From Selaginella moellendorffii (lineage: Eukaryota > Streptophyta > Lycopodiopsida > Selaginellales > Selaginellaceae), in assembly GCF_000143415.4 (NCBI RefSeq), contig NW_003314413.1:66832-130831 (forward strand): a DNA stretch of 64,000 nucleotides. The letters run 5' to 3'. The notes under the pieces are model-generated. The model was given only the letters and a program-made list of their open reading frames with translations. It was not told the DNA's origin and did no database searches. Below, piece by piece: positions 1 to 9,420 of the stretch. Position 1 is the first letter of the stretch, and the number at the start of each line of letters is the position of its first letter. The position numbers and the translations under genes were made by a program.

Positions 1-1650
1 GCAACCTTCAACCCTAGTGATTAGCAAAGATAGTATATATTTAAGTCTTCAATTCTACTTTTCAAAAGGCACCTCCATTTTCAAAGTTTTCATATGCAAA
101 AGTGCTCCTTATTCTTGATTTCGTATGAGATATTCAAATGATCCAATTAGCTCTTCCTTATGCTCTCAACCATCTCCAACACAGAAATTCTTCATAACTT
201 TCAAATGGCACATCTTATAGTGCAAAATTGAGTGCCCAGATCACAAAATCGCTCTCACAGACTATAAAGATGAATAGTTAAAGTTTTATCAGCTTGTGAA
301 GTTGTAATTGGGATTTTGTAGTGCTTTGCCCAAATATCTTGAAGAAACATAAACTATCACTTCCTCTAAGCTACAAGTCTCTTTGCATTGCACAGACTTA
401 CTATAGCTTAATTTATTAAAGTATAGATATATTGAGTTATTAGTTATAAATTTTGTTACGCAAGAAATTAAAATTTTAGTTCCTGTACTACCATGTCTTC
501 TTTATCAATCAAACCCTTTACATTGAACTCATGATCTTTCACTCATATAATTTTATCCCCACTTAAAGTTCATGTTAAGCATGATAGATTTATTATAAAC
601 ATAATTTTGTGTTTGTTTATGTTCAATAATATCTTTTGTAGAGGTGTAAATGTTAAATACACTATGTTGCTAAGTATAGACCAAGTTGTTTCTCTGGAGA
701 AAGCCTCTTGAAGTGAAAATATCATAGTCCCGTTTGTGGAGGAGCTCTCTATATTGGGGAAGTGATTGAAGTTATCTTGTAGTTCTCTTGTTGAATTATT
801 ATATGGAATGCTATAAGAAAATCTTAAATTTTTATTTCTTTTTTCAATTTTAAAGTGTTTTTAATACTCCATGTTCTCAGTGCACTACTCTAGTTGTTTT
901 TTTTCTTTAAATGTTTTTATATTTCTTAGAGCCAAATTTGTTTCGTCCACTTTGGTTTGTTTAACCAAGGTGGTAGTGGATATACCTAAATATGCTTGGA
1001 TATTCTATGATATTCTACAATTTAACTGTTGTTATTCATTTAGATTAAATTTATATTTACAATTTATAAACATTATTATAATTTATAAGCTTTCCTAAAC
1101 AAATAAAATTAATCTTGTGTTTATAAATTATAAACATGTTTATAATTATAAACTTTCATTTGAACAATTAGATTAATAAATAGGAATAACACTACTATTA
1201 ATCAAACCAAACATTGCTGCACAACAATTTTTTTTTTGTTCTTGTAGAATATGGTTGGATATTTTGGTTTATTCTACCATCTAACAGTTGATATTTATTT
1301 GGATTAATTTTGTTTTTATAAATTATAAACATGTTTATAGTTTATGAAATTATCTAATCTTAATTCAATTCTACTCTTTTAACTGTAAATAAGTTTAACT
1401 GAGTATTCAATTTATGTCTTGGTTTTGATATTGCATGCTAAAGTTGTCACTTTAAATTTTGCAAGATTGGATATAAAACTTTATAGATCCAAGATTGATT
1501 TTGAGATGATGAGGTAAAGGTTTAATTTAGCAAAAGGGGTTGAGAAGCAATTTCACCTGAATTTCCAATTTTGTAAGTTTTGAAGCTTGATTGTTGTTGA
1601 ATGGTTTGTGGATAGATACCAATTATTCTTTCAACCATTGTTTTGATTAA
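1..1650. other. AT-rich intergenic spacer with repeat copies
   Basis: No gene is supported here. The DNA is strongly AT-rich, with only short ORFs that lack family features. Two related blocks, around 950-1100 and 1240-1345, share the order 'gatattctac/gtttattctacc', 'taactgtt/taacagtt', 'tttagatta/tttggatta' and then runs of 'ataaattataaac'. A third, inverted copy lies near 40250-40400. This pattern suggests copies of a short dispersed element. Confidence 0.6.
950..1345. repeat. Two degenerate copies of a dispersed AT-rich repeat
   Basis: Block A (about 950-1100) and block B (about 1240-1345) align with each other in the same orientation. Each has a 'ggatat...ttctac' stretch, a 'taac(t/a)gtt' stretch and then repeated 'tttataaattataaac'. 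The reverse complement of 40250-40400 shows the same order, starting with a 'gtggacatac' segment that matches 'gtggatatac' near 976. No coding capacity or clear terminal inverted repeats were found, so a MITE-like or other non-autonomous element is only a guess. Confidence 0.45.
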
Positions 1651-2259
1651 CTATTTTTTTTAAAAAAAATATTTAGTATTGTTTACAATTGCTACTGGAA
1701 TCTTTTGAATTACAAATCTCCAGACTCGTGATAACGGCCCCGCGCCTCGGACGCAACAGATGAAGGATATAAGCTTCGGCAATGCTTTCGCTCCTGTAGC
1801 TTGACGGATGGAGAGCTTCTCGTCGCAAATCCTTGCACAAGCCGCGATCTCTTCTAGGCTCTCGGAGGAACTTACCGAGTTGTTGTCTAGGCAACGCATC
1901 GGCTCTTCCCAGCTGTCTTGAATTCGATCTTCGAACAGTACAGCTTCAGTGCCCAAGCTATCGAGAATTACTCCTGAAGTACTCGCGGCTCAGTTCCAGT
2001 CATCTCGACGCTGACTGGGGACACCTTCTCTCTAGAACACTGCCGGTCTTCTATCTTGTTCCAAACAAATCGGTCGTGTTTGCCAACCATAGCTTGTCCC
2101 CGCTTGTGACTTACGCCCAGTAGCAGCCGGGCTCAAGATCACTGCAAGCTTCCTTCGTACCATCTCCAGTTCCAGTGCCAAGGCCGGCCGAATTGCTACA
2201 GCCTCAGCACTGCCAACACCTCCATCGGCACCCTCTCGTCGCAGCCTCGCGCCTCATCC

Positions 2260-2670
2260 CCAGGAGCGTCGTTTAGGCCCTCCAGAAAAAGCCGCCTCTA
2301 CACTCATGGATATCCCCGAGTCGTGATCACCGAGCCTCGAATTCCTTGCCGACGTTCTCCAGCCGATTTCGACGAGCTCGCCGAGGCACTGTGGCACGTA
2401 GTCCAGGTGGTGATCGGGAGCGACGGTTCCAGCCAACCCGTAAAGAGTGCTGCTGCTCAGAGCCTGACCAACGCGGCTAAGTTGCTCATCAATTTGGCAC
2501 CATCGTCGGGAGGTTACATCACCGAGGCGGACCCAAACTGGCAGCAGTCGCTGTGTGGAGTGAACTATCAGCGGTTGCTGGGGATCAAGAGCATGGTCGA
2601 TCCGGCAGGATTGTTTCGCTGCCACCATTGCGTGGGTAGTGAGTTCTTCACTCCATGCAAAGCATATTAA
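2260..2670 (+). pseudogene. C-terminal remnant of a BBE-type FAD-linked oxidase
   Basis: An open frame ending in a stop near 2670 encodes a stretch typical of the C-terminal substrate/BBE region of FAD-linked oxidases (berberine-bridge / 6-hydroxynicotine oxidase-like). It reads as an acidic 'YITEADPNWQQS' segment, then 'NYQRLLGIKSMVDPAGLF', then Cys-His-His-Cys and VGSE. The N-terminal FAD-binding domain, with its GGHS-like loop, is missing. The GC-rich DNA upstream (about 1740-2260) has coding-like composition but changes frame and contains stops. I read this as a decayed gene. A last exon of a gene with unusual splicing cannot be fully excluded. Confidence 0.55.
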
Positions 2671-2736
2671 TGGTGATAGTAGTGGATCTTGGATCTTGTT
2701 CTACACCGCCATCTTGGATCTTGGCACTCGCTCCTA

Positions 2737-4476
2737 TCAAGTGTAAACATTTGACAATAGCACATAAGGTCCGGCATTGTCTGGATCACGATCAAGGATT
2801 GCTTGCCCGACTCTAGTTCCCAGATCCACATCCCTCTGCGTCTTGCAAGCGCTGAGCAGCGTCATCCAGGTCGCCTCTCGCGGCTCAAACGGCATGGTGC
2901 GTATGAGCTCCTCGGCATCCGCCAACCTCCCAGCCTTCCCGAGGAGAAAGATGACACAAGCGTAGTTCTCCAGCGTGAGATGCAAGCCATACTCGTGGCT
3001 CAAGTGGAAGAAGCACCGCGCGTCCTCGAGCAACCCCGAGTGGCAGCACGCCGCCAGAGCGCTCGAGATGGTGGCGTCGTCGGGCACCATTCCATCGAGA
3101 TGCAAGCGCGAGAAGATGTAGAGCGCCTCGTCGCCATGCCCGCTCTCGGCGTAGACCGCCACCATCGTGTTCCAGGAGATGATGTTCCGCTGCTCCATCG
3201 TCTCAAACACCTCCCGCGCGAGATCCAGGCTCCCGTACTTCCCATACATGTTGATGAGCGCGCTGGACAGGATCACGTCGAGCTTGAATCCATTGTCGTG
3301 GATCACCGAGTGGATGATCCTGGCCTCGGCCATGGACGGATCCGCGGAGCAAGCATCGATGAGGCTGCCGATCGTCTGCTGGTGTGGAAACTCCCCCTCG
3401 AGATCCATGAGCTTGAACAGCCGCATCGCCTCCCTGCCATACCCGTGCTGGGCATTTGCTGCGATCATCGCGGACCAGCTCACAGCGTTCCGGATCGGCA
3501 TCTCAGAGAAGAGCCGCCGCGCCTCCTCAAGATCACCACTCTGCGCGAGCGCAGTGACCATCCCAGTCCAGACCACAACGTCGCGGCTGGCGGATCGATC
3601 AAACACTCTCCTCGCGCTGGTGATATCCCCGCTCTGGGTATAAGCTCCGATCATAGCGCTCAGCGCCACTACGTCACCCGGCGGCGCCGCGCGGTACACC
3701 GCCTCCGCGTCACTCGCCCTCCCGAGCTTGCCATACATGATGATCAGCGCGGTCTGGACGATCACGTCGCCATCGTCGCCGCGAGCGACAGCCCTGCTGT
3801 GCGTGAGCTCCCCTCTCGCGAGATCGCCCAAGTTTCCATAGGCATCGAGGATGCTCGCGATGGTGTAGTGATTGATCGCGACGCCCTCTTGATCCATGCG
3901 GTGGAAGAGCTCCGCGGCCTCGCGGTCGCGGGCGTTTAGGACGTAGGCGGCGATCATCGCGTTCCAGGAGACGAGGTTGCGGCCTGGCATCTTGGAGAAG
4001 AGCTCCAGCGCAAGTTCTAGATGCCCGTTCTGGGCAAATGCTGCGATCATCGTTGTCCAAGAGACCACATCTCTTTGCGGGGCGAGCATGAAGAGATTGC
4101 CCGCGTCGCGGACGCGATCGTTGTGGATGTAGGCGGCCATCATGATGTTCCAGGAGAAAACGTTCGGATAGGCAATGCCATCGAAGATCTTGCGAGCGTC
4201 GACGATGGCGCCGCAGTGGCCATACATCTCGATGAGGAGATTGCGGAGGTATCGGCTGTGGCGCTGGGAGCTGGCGAGGATCTGCGAGTGCGTTTCCCTG
4301 CCACGGACCAAATCCCGGGTTTTCGAGCAAGAACGTAGCACCCTCGCGAATTCGTCTTGCTGGCGGAGATCGTCGTCGATGGGCGATGGCGGTGATCGTG
4401 GCGCTGCTGCTGCCACTGCTGGATTGAGAGAAAACTTCTCGAGCATCGCCGTCGCCATCCTCGAGGAACTTCTCAT
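2737..4476 (-). CDS. PLS-type pentatricopeptide repeat protein (downstream copy)
   Basis: Intronless, 579 aa. After a 40-residue Ala/Pro/Ser-rich N-terminus, the protein is almost entirely PPR motifs with the plant PLS hallmarks: 'NVFSWNIMMAAY', 'DVVSWTTMIAAF' and 'NLVSWNAMIAAY' repeats alternating with L-type motifs such as 'SSALINMYGKYG'. The end is an E-motif-like segment that stops at 'PYVLLSNVYT', so there is no E+ or DYW deaminase domain. PLS proteins bind organellar RNA in a sequence-specific way. The target organelle is not obvious from the start. The ATG at 4476 is in frame with the upstream PPR gene and lies only 6 nt after that gene's TGA. This could be an independent gene, the second cistron of one transcript, or the second half of a fusion interrupted by one stop. 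Confidence 0.88.
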   Translation of the reverse strand: MRSSSRMATAMLEKFSLNPAVAAAAPRSPPSPIDDDLRQQDEFARVLRSCSKTRDLVRGRETHSQILASSQRHSRYLRNLLIEMYGHCGAIVDARKIFDGIAYPNVFSWNIMMAAYIHNDRVRDAGNLFMLAPQRDVVSWTTMIAAFAQNGHLELALELFSKMPGRNLVSWNAMIAAYVLNARDREAAELFHRMDQEGVAINHYTIASILDAYGNLGDLARGELTHSRAVARGDDGDVIVQTALIIMYGKLGRASDAEAVYRAAPPGDVVALSAMIGAYTQSGDITSARRVFDRSASRDVVVWTGMVTALAQSGDLEEARRLFSEMPIRNAVSWSAMIAANAQHGYGREAMRLFKLMDLEGEFPHQQTIGSLIDACSADPSMAEARIIHSVIHDNGFKLDVILSSALINMYGKYGSLDLAREVFETMEQRNIISWNTMVAVYAESGHGDEALYIFSRLHLDGMVPDDATISSALAACCHSGLLEDARCFFHLSHEYGLHLTLENYACVIFLLGKAGRLADAEELIRTMPFEPREATWMTLLSACKTQRDVDLGTRVGQAILDRDPDNAGPYVLLSNVYT

Positions 4477-4482
4477 CCAGAT

Positions 4483-6453
4483 TCATAGCAACACTTCCAC
4501 TTCCTTGACGCTTGGAGTAGAAGAGTGATCATCCCCGTTAGAAGTTCTTCCAAGCTTCTTGGAAGAACAAATGCTAGAGAGGAGCACGTAAGGCGCTGGA
4601 TTCCCTGGATCGAGCCTAAACACATTGTCCGCGGCAACCGTGCCCCTCTCTCGATCGCCATGGAGCTTGCAAGCTCCCAGCAGCGTCATCCAGCACAGAG
4701 AATCCGGCTCAAACGGCATGAGCCCGATCAGATCCTCCGCCTCTTGCAGCCACCCGGCCCGGCCGAGGATATCGATGACGCAAACGAAGTGATCCAGCTC
4801 CAGCAACCCGCGGTAGTCGATCAAGATCGAGACCAAGTACCCGGCAGCTCCTCCTCGCGCCAGCCCCGTGTGGCTAAACGCCGTGAGCGTGTTGATGAGC
4901 GTCACCCCGCTCGGCTCCTCGCCCTGGAGATGCATCATCTGGAAGAACCGCAGCGCCGCGGAGCCGAGGCCGAAGCTCGCGTGGATCGCGATGATCGAGT
5001 TCCAGGTGACTTCGCTCTTCACCGGCATGGCGTGGAAGATCTCGGCTGCTCGTCCCAGGCAGCCACACTTTGCGTACAAGTTGACGAGCGCGGTGGCGAG
5101 CACGACGTCGTCCGCGTAGCCAGCGGCGGCGGCGAGGCCGTGGATGATCTTGCCCTGGGCGAGCGCCAGATTCCCAGCGCATGCATCCAGCGCGGCCACG
5201 AAGGTGATCAGGTTTGGAGCCGCGCCTTCCAAGTTCATGATCGCGTAGAGCATGAACGCCTCTCGAGTGTTGGAGTTGTGGACGTAGCCGGAGATGAGCG
5301 CGTTCCAAGTCACGGTGTTCCTCTCATCCATCCCTGCGAAGACGATCCAAGCCTCCTCCATGCTGCTGCAGTTGCCATACATGTTGATCAAAGCGGTCGC
5401 CACAACGACGTGAGAGACGAGTCTGTTCTTGCTCGAGATGCTCGAGTGGACGATTCTGCCTTGAGTGACCTTGGCTGTGCTGCCGCAGACGGTGAGCAGC
5501 GCGATGATCGTCACGTCGTTCGGCTCCATCCCTTCCAGATCCATCAGCCCCAGCATCGCCACTGCTCGATCGCACTCCCCCGCTTCGGAGTAGGCCGTGA
5601 TCATTGCGTTCCAGGACACCAAGTTCCGCTTTGGCATCGTGTCAAACGCCACCTTTGCCTCCTGCAAATGCCCAGTCCTAGAAAACGCAGTGATCATCGC
5701 GTTCCAAGACACCACATCGCGCACCGGCATTGTCTGGAAGATCTTTCTCGCCTTTTCGATGTTTCCAGCATCGGCGTACGATGCGATCATTGTGTTCCAC
5801 GACGCCACATCCTTGTCTGGGATCTTGGCAAAGATCTCTTCCGCGCGATCAAAATCCCCAGACTGGGCATATGCCACGAGCATGATGTTCCAGGAAACTG
5901 CGTTTGGATCGACGATCTTATCAAACATCTCGCGCGCTTCGATCAAACGCCCGTAGTGAACAAGCGCCGCCGTGATCGTGTTCCAGCTCACCACTGTTCT
6001 CTGCGGCATCTTGTCGAACAAAACCTTCGCTTCGTCAAGCTGCCCATACGCGGCATATGCTGCGAGGATGGTGTTCCACGACACCACGTCTTTCAACGGC
6101 ATCCGGTCGAACACGTCGCGGGCGTCCTCGATCCGACGGCTGTGTGCGTACGCGGCCATCATGATGTTCCACGAGAAGACGTTCTTGGAGGGGATCGAAT
6201 CGAAGACGCGACGCGCCTCGTCCGGGCTGCCGCATTTGCCATACATCTCCATGGCGAGATTCTGGAGAAATTTGTTCTGGCGATGCTCGGTGGCGATTAT
6301 CCTTCGATGGATCCGGCGTCCTGTCGAGAGATCCTGGGAGCGCGCGCACGATCGCAGGAGCGCTGCATAGAACGCCGGTGAATTCTTCTCGTCGGCGGTG
6401 GAAGTTCTCAACTCCATTCGAGAAATCCCTTCCCTCCATGCGAGAAATTTCAA
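4483..6453 (-). CDS. PLS-type pentatricopeptide repeat protein (upstream copy)
   Basis: Intronless, 656 aa. The N-terminus holds the typical 'LLRSCARSQDLSTGRRIHRR' opening repeat. Many PPR motifs follow, with 'VVSWNTILAAYAAYG', 'AVSWNIMLVAYAQSG' and 'LVSWNAMITAYSEAG' hallmarks, then an E-motif-like end ('PYVLLSSICSS') and a polar Ser/Asp/Lys tail. There is no DYW domain. It is most similar in design to the gene directly downstream (2737-4476), which argues for tandem duplication. Its TGA (4485-4483) is the only stop separating the two frames. Its start lies 78 bp from the start of the divergent L18a-like gene at 6532, so the two probably share a promoter region. Role by family: organellar RNA processing or editing. 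Confidence 0.88.
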   Translation of the reverse strand: MKFLAWREGISRMELRTSTADEKNSPAFYAALLRSCARSQDLSTGRRIHRRIIATEHRQNKFLQNLAMEMYGKCGSPDEARRVFDSIPSKNVFSWNIMMAAYAHSRRIEDARDVFDRMPLKDVVSWNTILAAYAAYGQLDEAKVLFDKMPQRTVVSWNTITAALVHYGRLIEAREMFDKIVDPNAVSWNIMLVAYAQSGDFDRAEEIFAKIPDKDVASWNTMIASYADAGNIEKARKIFQTMPVRDVVSWNAMITAFSRTGHLQEAKVAFDTMPKRNLVSWNAMITAYSEAGECDRAVAMLGLMDLEGMEPNDVTIIALLTVCGSTAKVTQGRIVHSSISSKNRLVSHVVVATALINMYGNCSSMEEAWIVFAGMDERNTVTWNALISGYVHNSNTREAFMLYAIMNLEGAAPNLITFVAALDACAGNLALAQGKIIHGLAAAAGYADDVVLATALVNLYAKCGCLGRAAEIFHAMPVKSEVTWNSIIAIHASFGLGSAALRFFQMMHLQGEEPSGVTLINTLTAFSHTGLARGGAAGYLVSILIDYRGLLELDHFVCVIDILGRAGWLQEAEDLIGLMPFEPDSLCWMTLLGACKLHGDRERGTVAADNVFRLDPGNPAPYVLLSSICSSKKLGRTSNGDDHSSTPSVKEVEVLL

Positions 6454-6531
6454 GATGCCCCAAATCCATGCAAAGAAAAGACCTAATCCCCTGTTTTTGT
6501 GAATTAGGGTTCTAGGGAAGGGGGCGAGAGA

Positions 6532-6670
6532 ATGACCGCGTCAGGGCCGAAGAACGAGGAAGGCGGCGAGCAGCGCCATCTGCAAGGAGGCACGCAGCTG
6601 GGAGTTCCAGCTTACTATGGCACATTTCAGGGAAATCCCAGCTTCCCGCAGCCAGTACACCCTAGTCAGT

Positions 6671-6705
<35 letters not shown>

Positions 6706-7242
6706 CATCAGCAGCAATATCACCCGGGCTACGTTTCTTCTCAAGGTACCTCTTGATCGATTCAATCGCGCTCTAGATCTAGATATTTCGTCCTGGAGGA
6801 AGGATCTCTAAAGAAATCTCTCTTTTTTTTTCGGTTCTTTGCTTGTGTAACAGGATACGAGAGAATCGATCACTATCAGCATCACGATAGGCTTCCGTGT
6901 TGCGGGCTTGGAATTGGATGGTGTCTGTAAGTCTTCGGCTCGCTCCCCTTTTTTTTTTCTCTTTCCTTGCTTGAAACTTCTTTCGATATGATGTTTGAAT
7001 CGCTCACACTGTTTTGGCTTGTAGTTTCATCCTTGGCTTTTTGACGCTTTCGCTTCCCTGGTTCGTGGGGGCTTTCATTTTCTTTTGCATCAAGACGGAC
7101 GCGAGAGAACACGTCGGGCTTGCAGCGTGTGCCATTGCAGTAAGTCTTTCTGGTGTTCACGCATTCACTGATTTACTCCTCCGCAAAACAGGCACTCATG
7201 GCTCTCCTCGTCGGTGGCAGCAAAGGGATCCATATGTGGTAG
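6532..7242 (+). CDS. 60S ribosomal protein L18a-like membrane protein
   Basis: Four exons by splice consensus: 6532-6745, 6854-6926, 7025-7139 and 7192-7242, all in phase, giving 150 aa. The N-terminal 70 residues are soluble and Gln-rich (a polyglutamine run near residues 43-56). The second exon has 'LPCCGLGIGW', followed by two hydrophobic membrane segments ('LFILGFLTLSLPWFVGAFIF' and, after a charged loop with KTDARE, 'AACAIAALMALLVGG'). This is the layout of the plant L18a-like family. Despite the name, these are small membrane proteins and not ribosomal subunits; their biochemical role is unsettled. The start codon is 78 bp from that of the divergent PPR gene. Confidence 0.85.
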
Positions 7243-7478
7243 ACGTAAGAGGCACGCACGCACGCTACGCATGTAAATAAGCTAAGTCATTTGCGAATCT
7301 AAACATACTTTTCTTCGGAAACTCGAGCTCGTCGAGATTTTCAAACGTTAACAGTGGCGCGGAAAGTCCCCCAACGATAGACATGATCTACAGTGTGAGA
7401 AGAAGCGACTGACGGGAAAACCAGACTTTATTCCAGATGAGATATGCTACAAGAGAAAACTCTACGGTGGTGACCATC

Positions 7479-7943
7479 TCAGGCAGGAGCCACAAGTCTG
7501 TCCAGACCCCCGGCTTCGATCTTTGGAACCGTGACAAGGAGAACTTCGTCCGAGTACTCCACCCGGGTCGCCTCTGGCGAGGTCGTGGGTGGGAGCCGAA
7601 ACCTCCAGCAGTCGACCTGATTCTCGTCGGAAGAAGAAGATAGCAGCCCGACCACCACTTTGACAGCTCCAGGGACGATCTCGAGAACTTGGACCCGGAC
7701 ATCCTCCGCCGCCAGGCCCGAGTGCTGGATCGCAAACATGTAACACTCTGGAGTCTCGTGGACCTCGACGTCCTTGTCAGATCGAAAGGGGAGCTGGAGA
7801 ACTTTGGCAAACAGGTGTGGCATCCGCTTGAGTGGCTTGCTGCTCGTCACGGTGGATGGAACGGCGCTAGCGGCGGCCTCGATATCATAGACGACGACCA
7901 TCGTTTGCCTCCTGTTTAGCGGATGTACCTTAGCTACTGTCAT
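7479..7943 (-). CDS. Hsp20 / alpha-crystallin domain protein
   Basis: Single exon, 154 aa. An N-terminal arm of about 50 residues is followed by an alpha-crystallin-type domain. It has 'PFRSDKDVEVHETPECY', a beta-strand pattern with 'AEDVRVQVLE', and a final 'WRFRLPP...VEYSDEVLLVTVPKI' block matching the last strands of small heat-shock proteins. The C-terminal I-x-I anchor of classical sHsps is not seen; the protein ends shortly after 'VPKIEAGG'. It is therefore better called Hsp20-like than placed in a named sHsp class. Expected role: ATP-independent holdase, probably cytosolic because no transit peptide is apparent. A second in-frame ATG lies 14 codons in ('MVVVYDIE'). Confidence 0.75.
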   Translation of the reverse strand: MTVAKVHPLNRRQTMVVVYDIEAAASAVPSTVTSSKPLKRMPHLFAKVLQLPFRSDKDVEVHETPECYMFAIQHSGLAAEDVRVQVLEIVPGAVKVVVGLLSSSSDENQVDCWRFRLPPTTSPEATRVEYSDEVLLVTVPKIEAGGLDRLVAPA

Positions 7944-8640
7944 AGCTCCGGAGAATTTTTTTTTCCTTTCCTTGCTATCGCTGTGATCCTTTCTTCCTTT
8001 CTTTTGGTATGAGAATCGAGAGAGGGAGAAGCCTTTTTCTTCTAGGTACCTTTTAACGCTGGAAAGCTTTCTCTTGGCTTCCTCTGTCTTTCAAAGAGCC
8101 TGCTTATAAACATAACCAAGGAAGGAATGAAAGCTTGGAGGAATGGAGGAGAGGAATGGCGATGTGGGCGATTGCGAGGGGCGCGACCCACGTCTCCAAA
8201 TGCCCGTGACTGAGGACCCAAGAAAGCGCAGACTCGATCGGGCCCCCAAAGTAGCCCTAGTTGGCTGAGAATCTTTTTTAGGGAAGAATGAGAGGAGGGA
8301 ATTCTCTACGGTGGTTGCAAGCGGTTAGGCTATGGCCGCCAGAATGGACATATAAATCTTGTAACTAGCAGTAGATTTTAGCGGATGAAATGGATAGATG
8401 ATAGAATCTCCAGAGATAAGAGTGGGCTATAAACAGCGATGGGATCGGCGGCTTTATATACAAACGGGATCATCAAATCAAACGGCTAATCATCTGAAAG
8501 TTGGAAGAAAATTTCATTCCTTGCGGGCTGCTCCACCACCCTCCTGGAAAAAACCACCGGATCAAACAATCCCCACATGAAAGAATTCGCACTGTATTTA
8601 GCTACGCATCGCATCGATCAAAAGAAAAACGAGGAAGGAG
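7944..8640. other. Intergenic, no gene supported
   Basis: This is the upstream region of the Hsp20-like gene (minus strand) and the downstream region of the DUF962 gene. Only short ORFs without family features occur. Nothing further is recognisable. Confidence 0.5.
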
Positions 8641-9252
8641 CTAGAAAACCTGTGAGATTGGCCTCTTCCCCAAGCGCTTGATCTCCTTGTCCATGTTTCC
8701 AGTGAGCATCAATCCAAACATCTTGCAATCGCACATAAACGACCAGAGCGGGTGCCCAAATGTGGCCGGCGTGTTGCCCTCCACGAAGAAATGGCTGTAC
8801 CACGCCATTCCATAGCCCACCACTGGCACCAGGAAGAAGAGCCACCACTTAATCAGCAGCGCGCCCACCAGCAGGATCGTCGCGCAGCTCGTGCCCAAGA
8901 AATGCAATCGCCGCGTCGTCGGCTTGGAGTGCTGATTCATGTAAAAGGGCCAGAACTCTTCGAAGCTCCGGAAGTGCATCATCGATTTCGCCAATCTTCG
9001 ACGCAAATTCTCCACCTGGGCAGCTGATCCCCACCGATTCCCGACTTGGGCTGCGATCAATTCCTCGCCAGGAGCCCTACTTCGACCGCGAGGACGCGCG
9101 CCACCACCATCGCCATAGCTTCCCCATGAAACCAAAGGAGAGCCGTTGATTGCCTGCCACGTATGCGACAGCTCTGAGCCGTTGGATGGCATGGCGGGAA
9201 GTGTCTCAGGTTCGATTCCGGCCGCGGGCATTCCATTTTGCGGGGCTGCCAT
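8641..9252 (-). CDS. DUF962 / Mpo1-like ER membrane protein
   Basis: Single exon, 203 aa from the ATG at 9252. The frame stays open upstream to 9552, but that part would run into the divergent gene starting at 9421 and looks non-coding. About 90 residues are polar and Gly/Arg-rich. The DUF962 core follows: 'MHFRSFEEFWPFYMNQHSKP', 'RRLHFLGTS', two or more hydrophobic helices ('ILLVGALLIKWWLFFLVPVV', 'GYGMAWYSHFFVEGN'), and 'TFGHPLWSFMCDCKMF'. The His residues spaced through the core (QHS, LHF, SHFF, GHP) are the conserved ones of this family. The yeast member, Mpo1, acts on 2-hydroxy fatty acids as an Fe-dependent dioxygenase in the ER. That activity is inferred here from family only. Confidence 0.8.
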   Translation of the reverse strand: MAAPQNGMPAAGIEPETLPAMPSNGSELSHTWQAINGSPLVSWGSYGDGGGARPRGRSRAPGEELIAAQVGNRWGSAAQVENLRRRLAKSMMHFRSFEEFWPFYMNQHSKPTTRRLHFLGTSCATILLVGALLIKWWLFFLVPVVGYGMAWYSHFFVEGNTPATFGHPLWSFMCDCKMFGLMLTGNMDKEIKRLGKRPISQVF

Positions 9253-9420
9253 GGCGGCTGCGTTGTCGGCGTGAGAGACCAGGTATTGTTCTAGGCGAGA
9301 ATTTCTCGAAATCTCGCTCACGATTCCTCTCCAGATCGCGCGCGTTGCATTTTCGCATGGCGATCGGTGGTGGAAAGATCCGGCATTAGGGTTTATCAAG
9401 CGCGACGCTGTTCTTGCTGG
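9253..9420. promoter_or_regulatory. Short divergent intergenic region
   Basis: 168 bp separate the chosen start codons of the DUF962 gene (minus) and the short acidic protein gene (plus). Both 5' UTRs and promoters must fit here, which suggests a bidirectional promoter. No specific box is identified. Confidence 0.4.

Noticed and set aside
2803-3939. 378-aa plus-strand open frame opposite the downstream PPR gene
   Set aside because: Same reason: composition follows the opposite PPR codons, with no recognisable domain.
4525-6381. 618-aa plus-strand open frame opposite the upstream PPR gene
   Set aside because: His/Arg/Asp-rich composition with no family features. It mirrors the regular GC-rich codons of the PPR gene on the other strand and is best explained as an antisense shadow.
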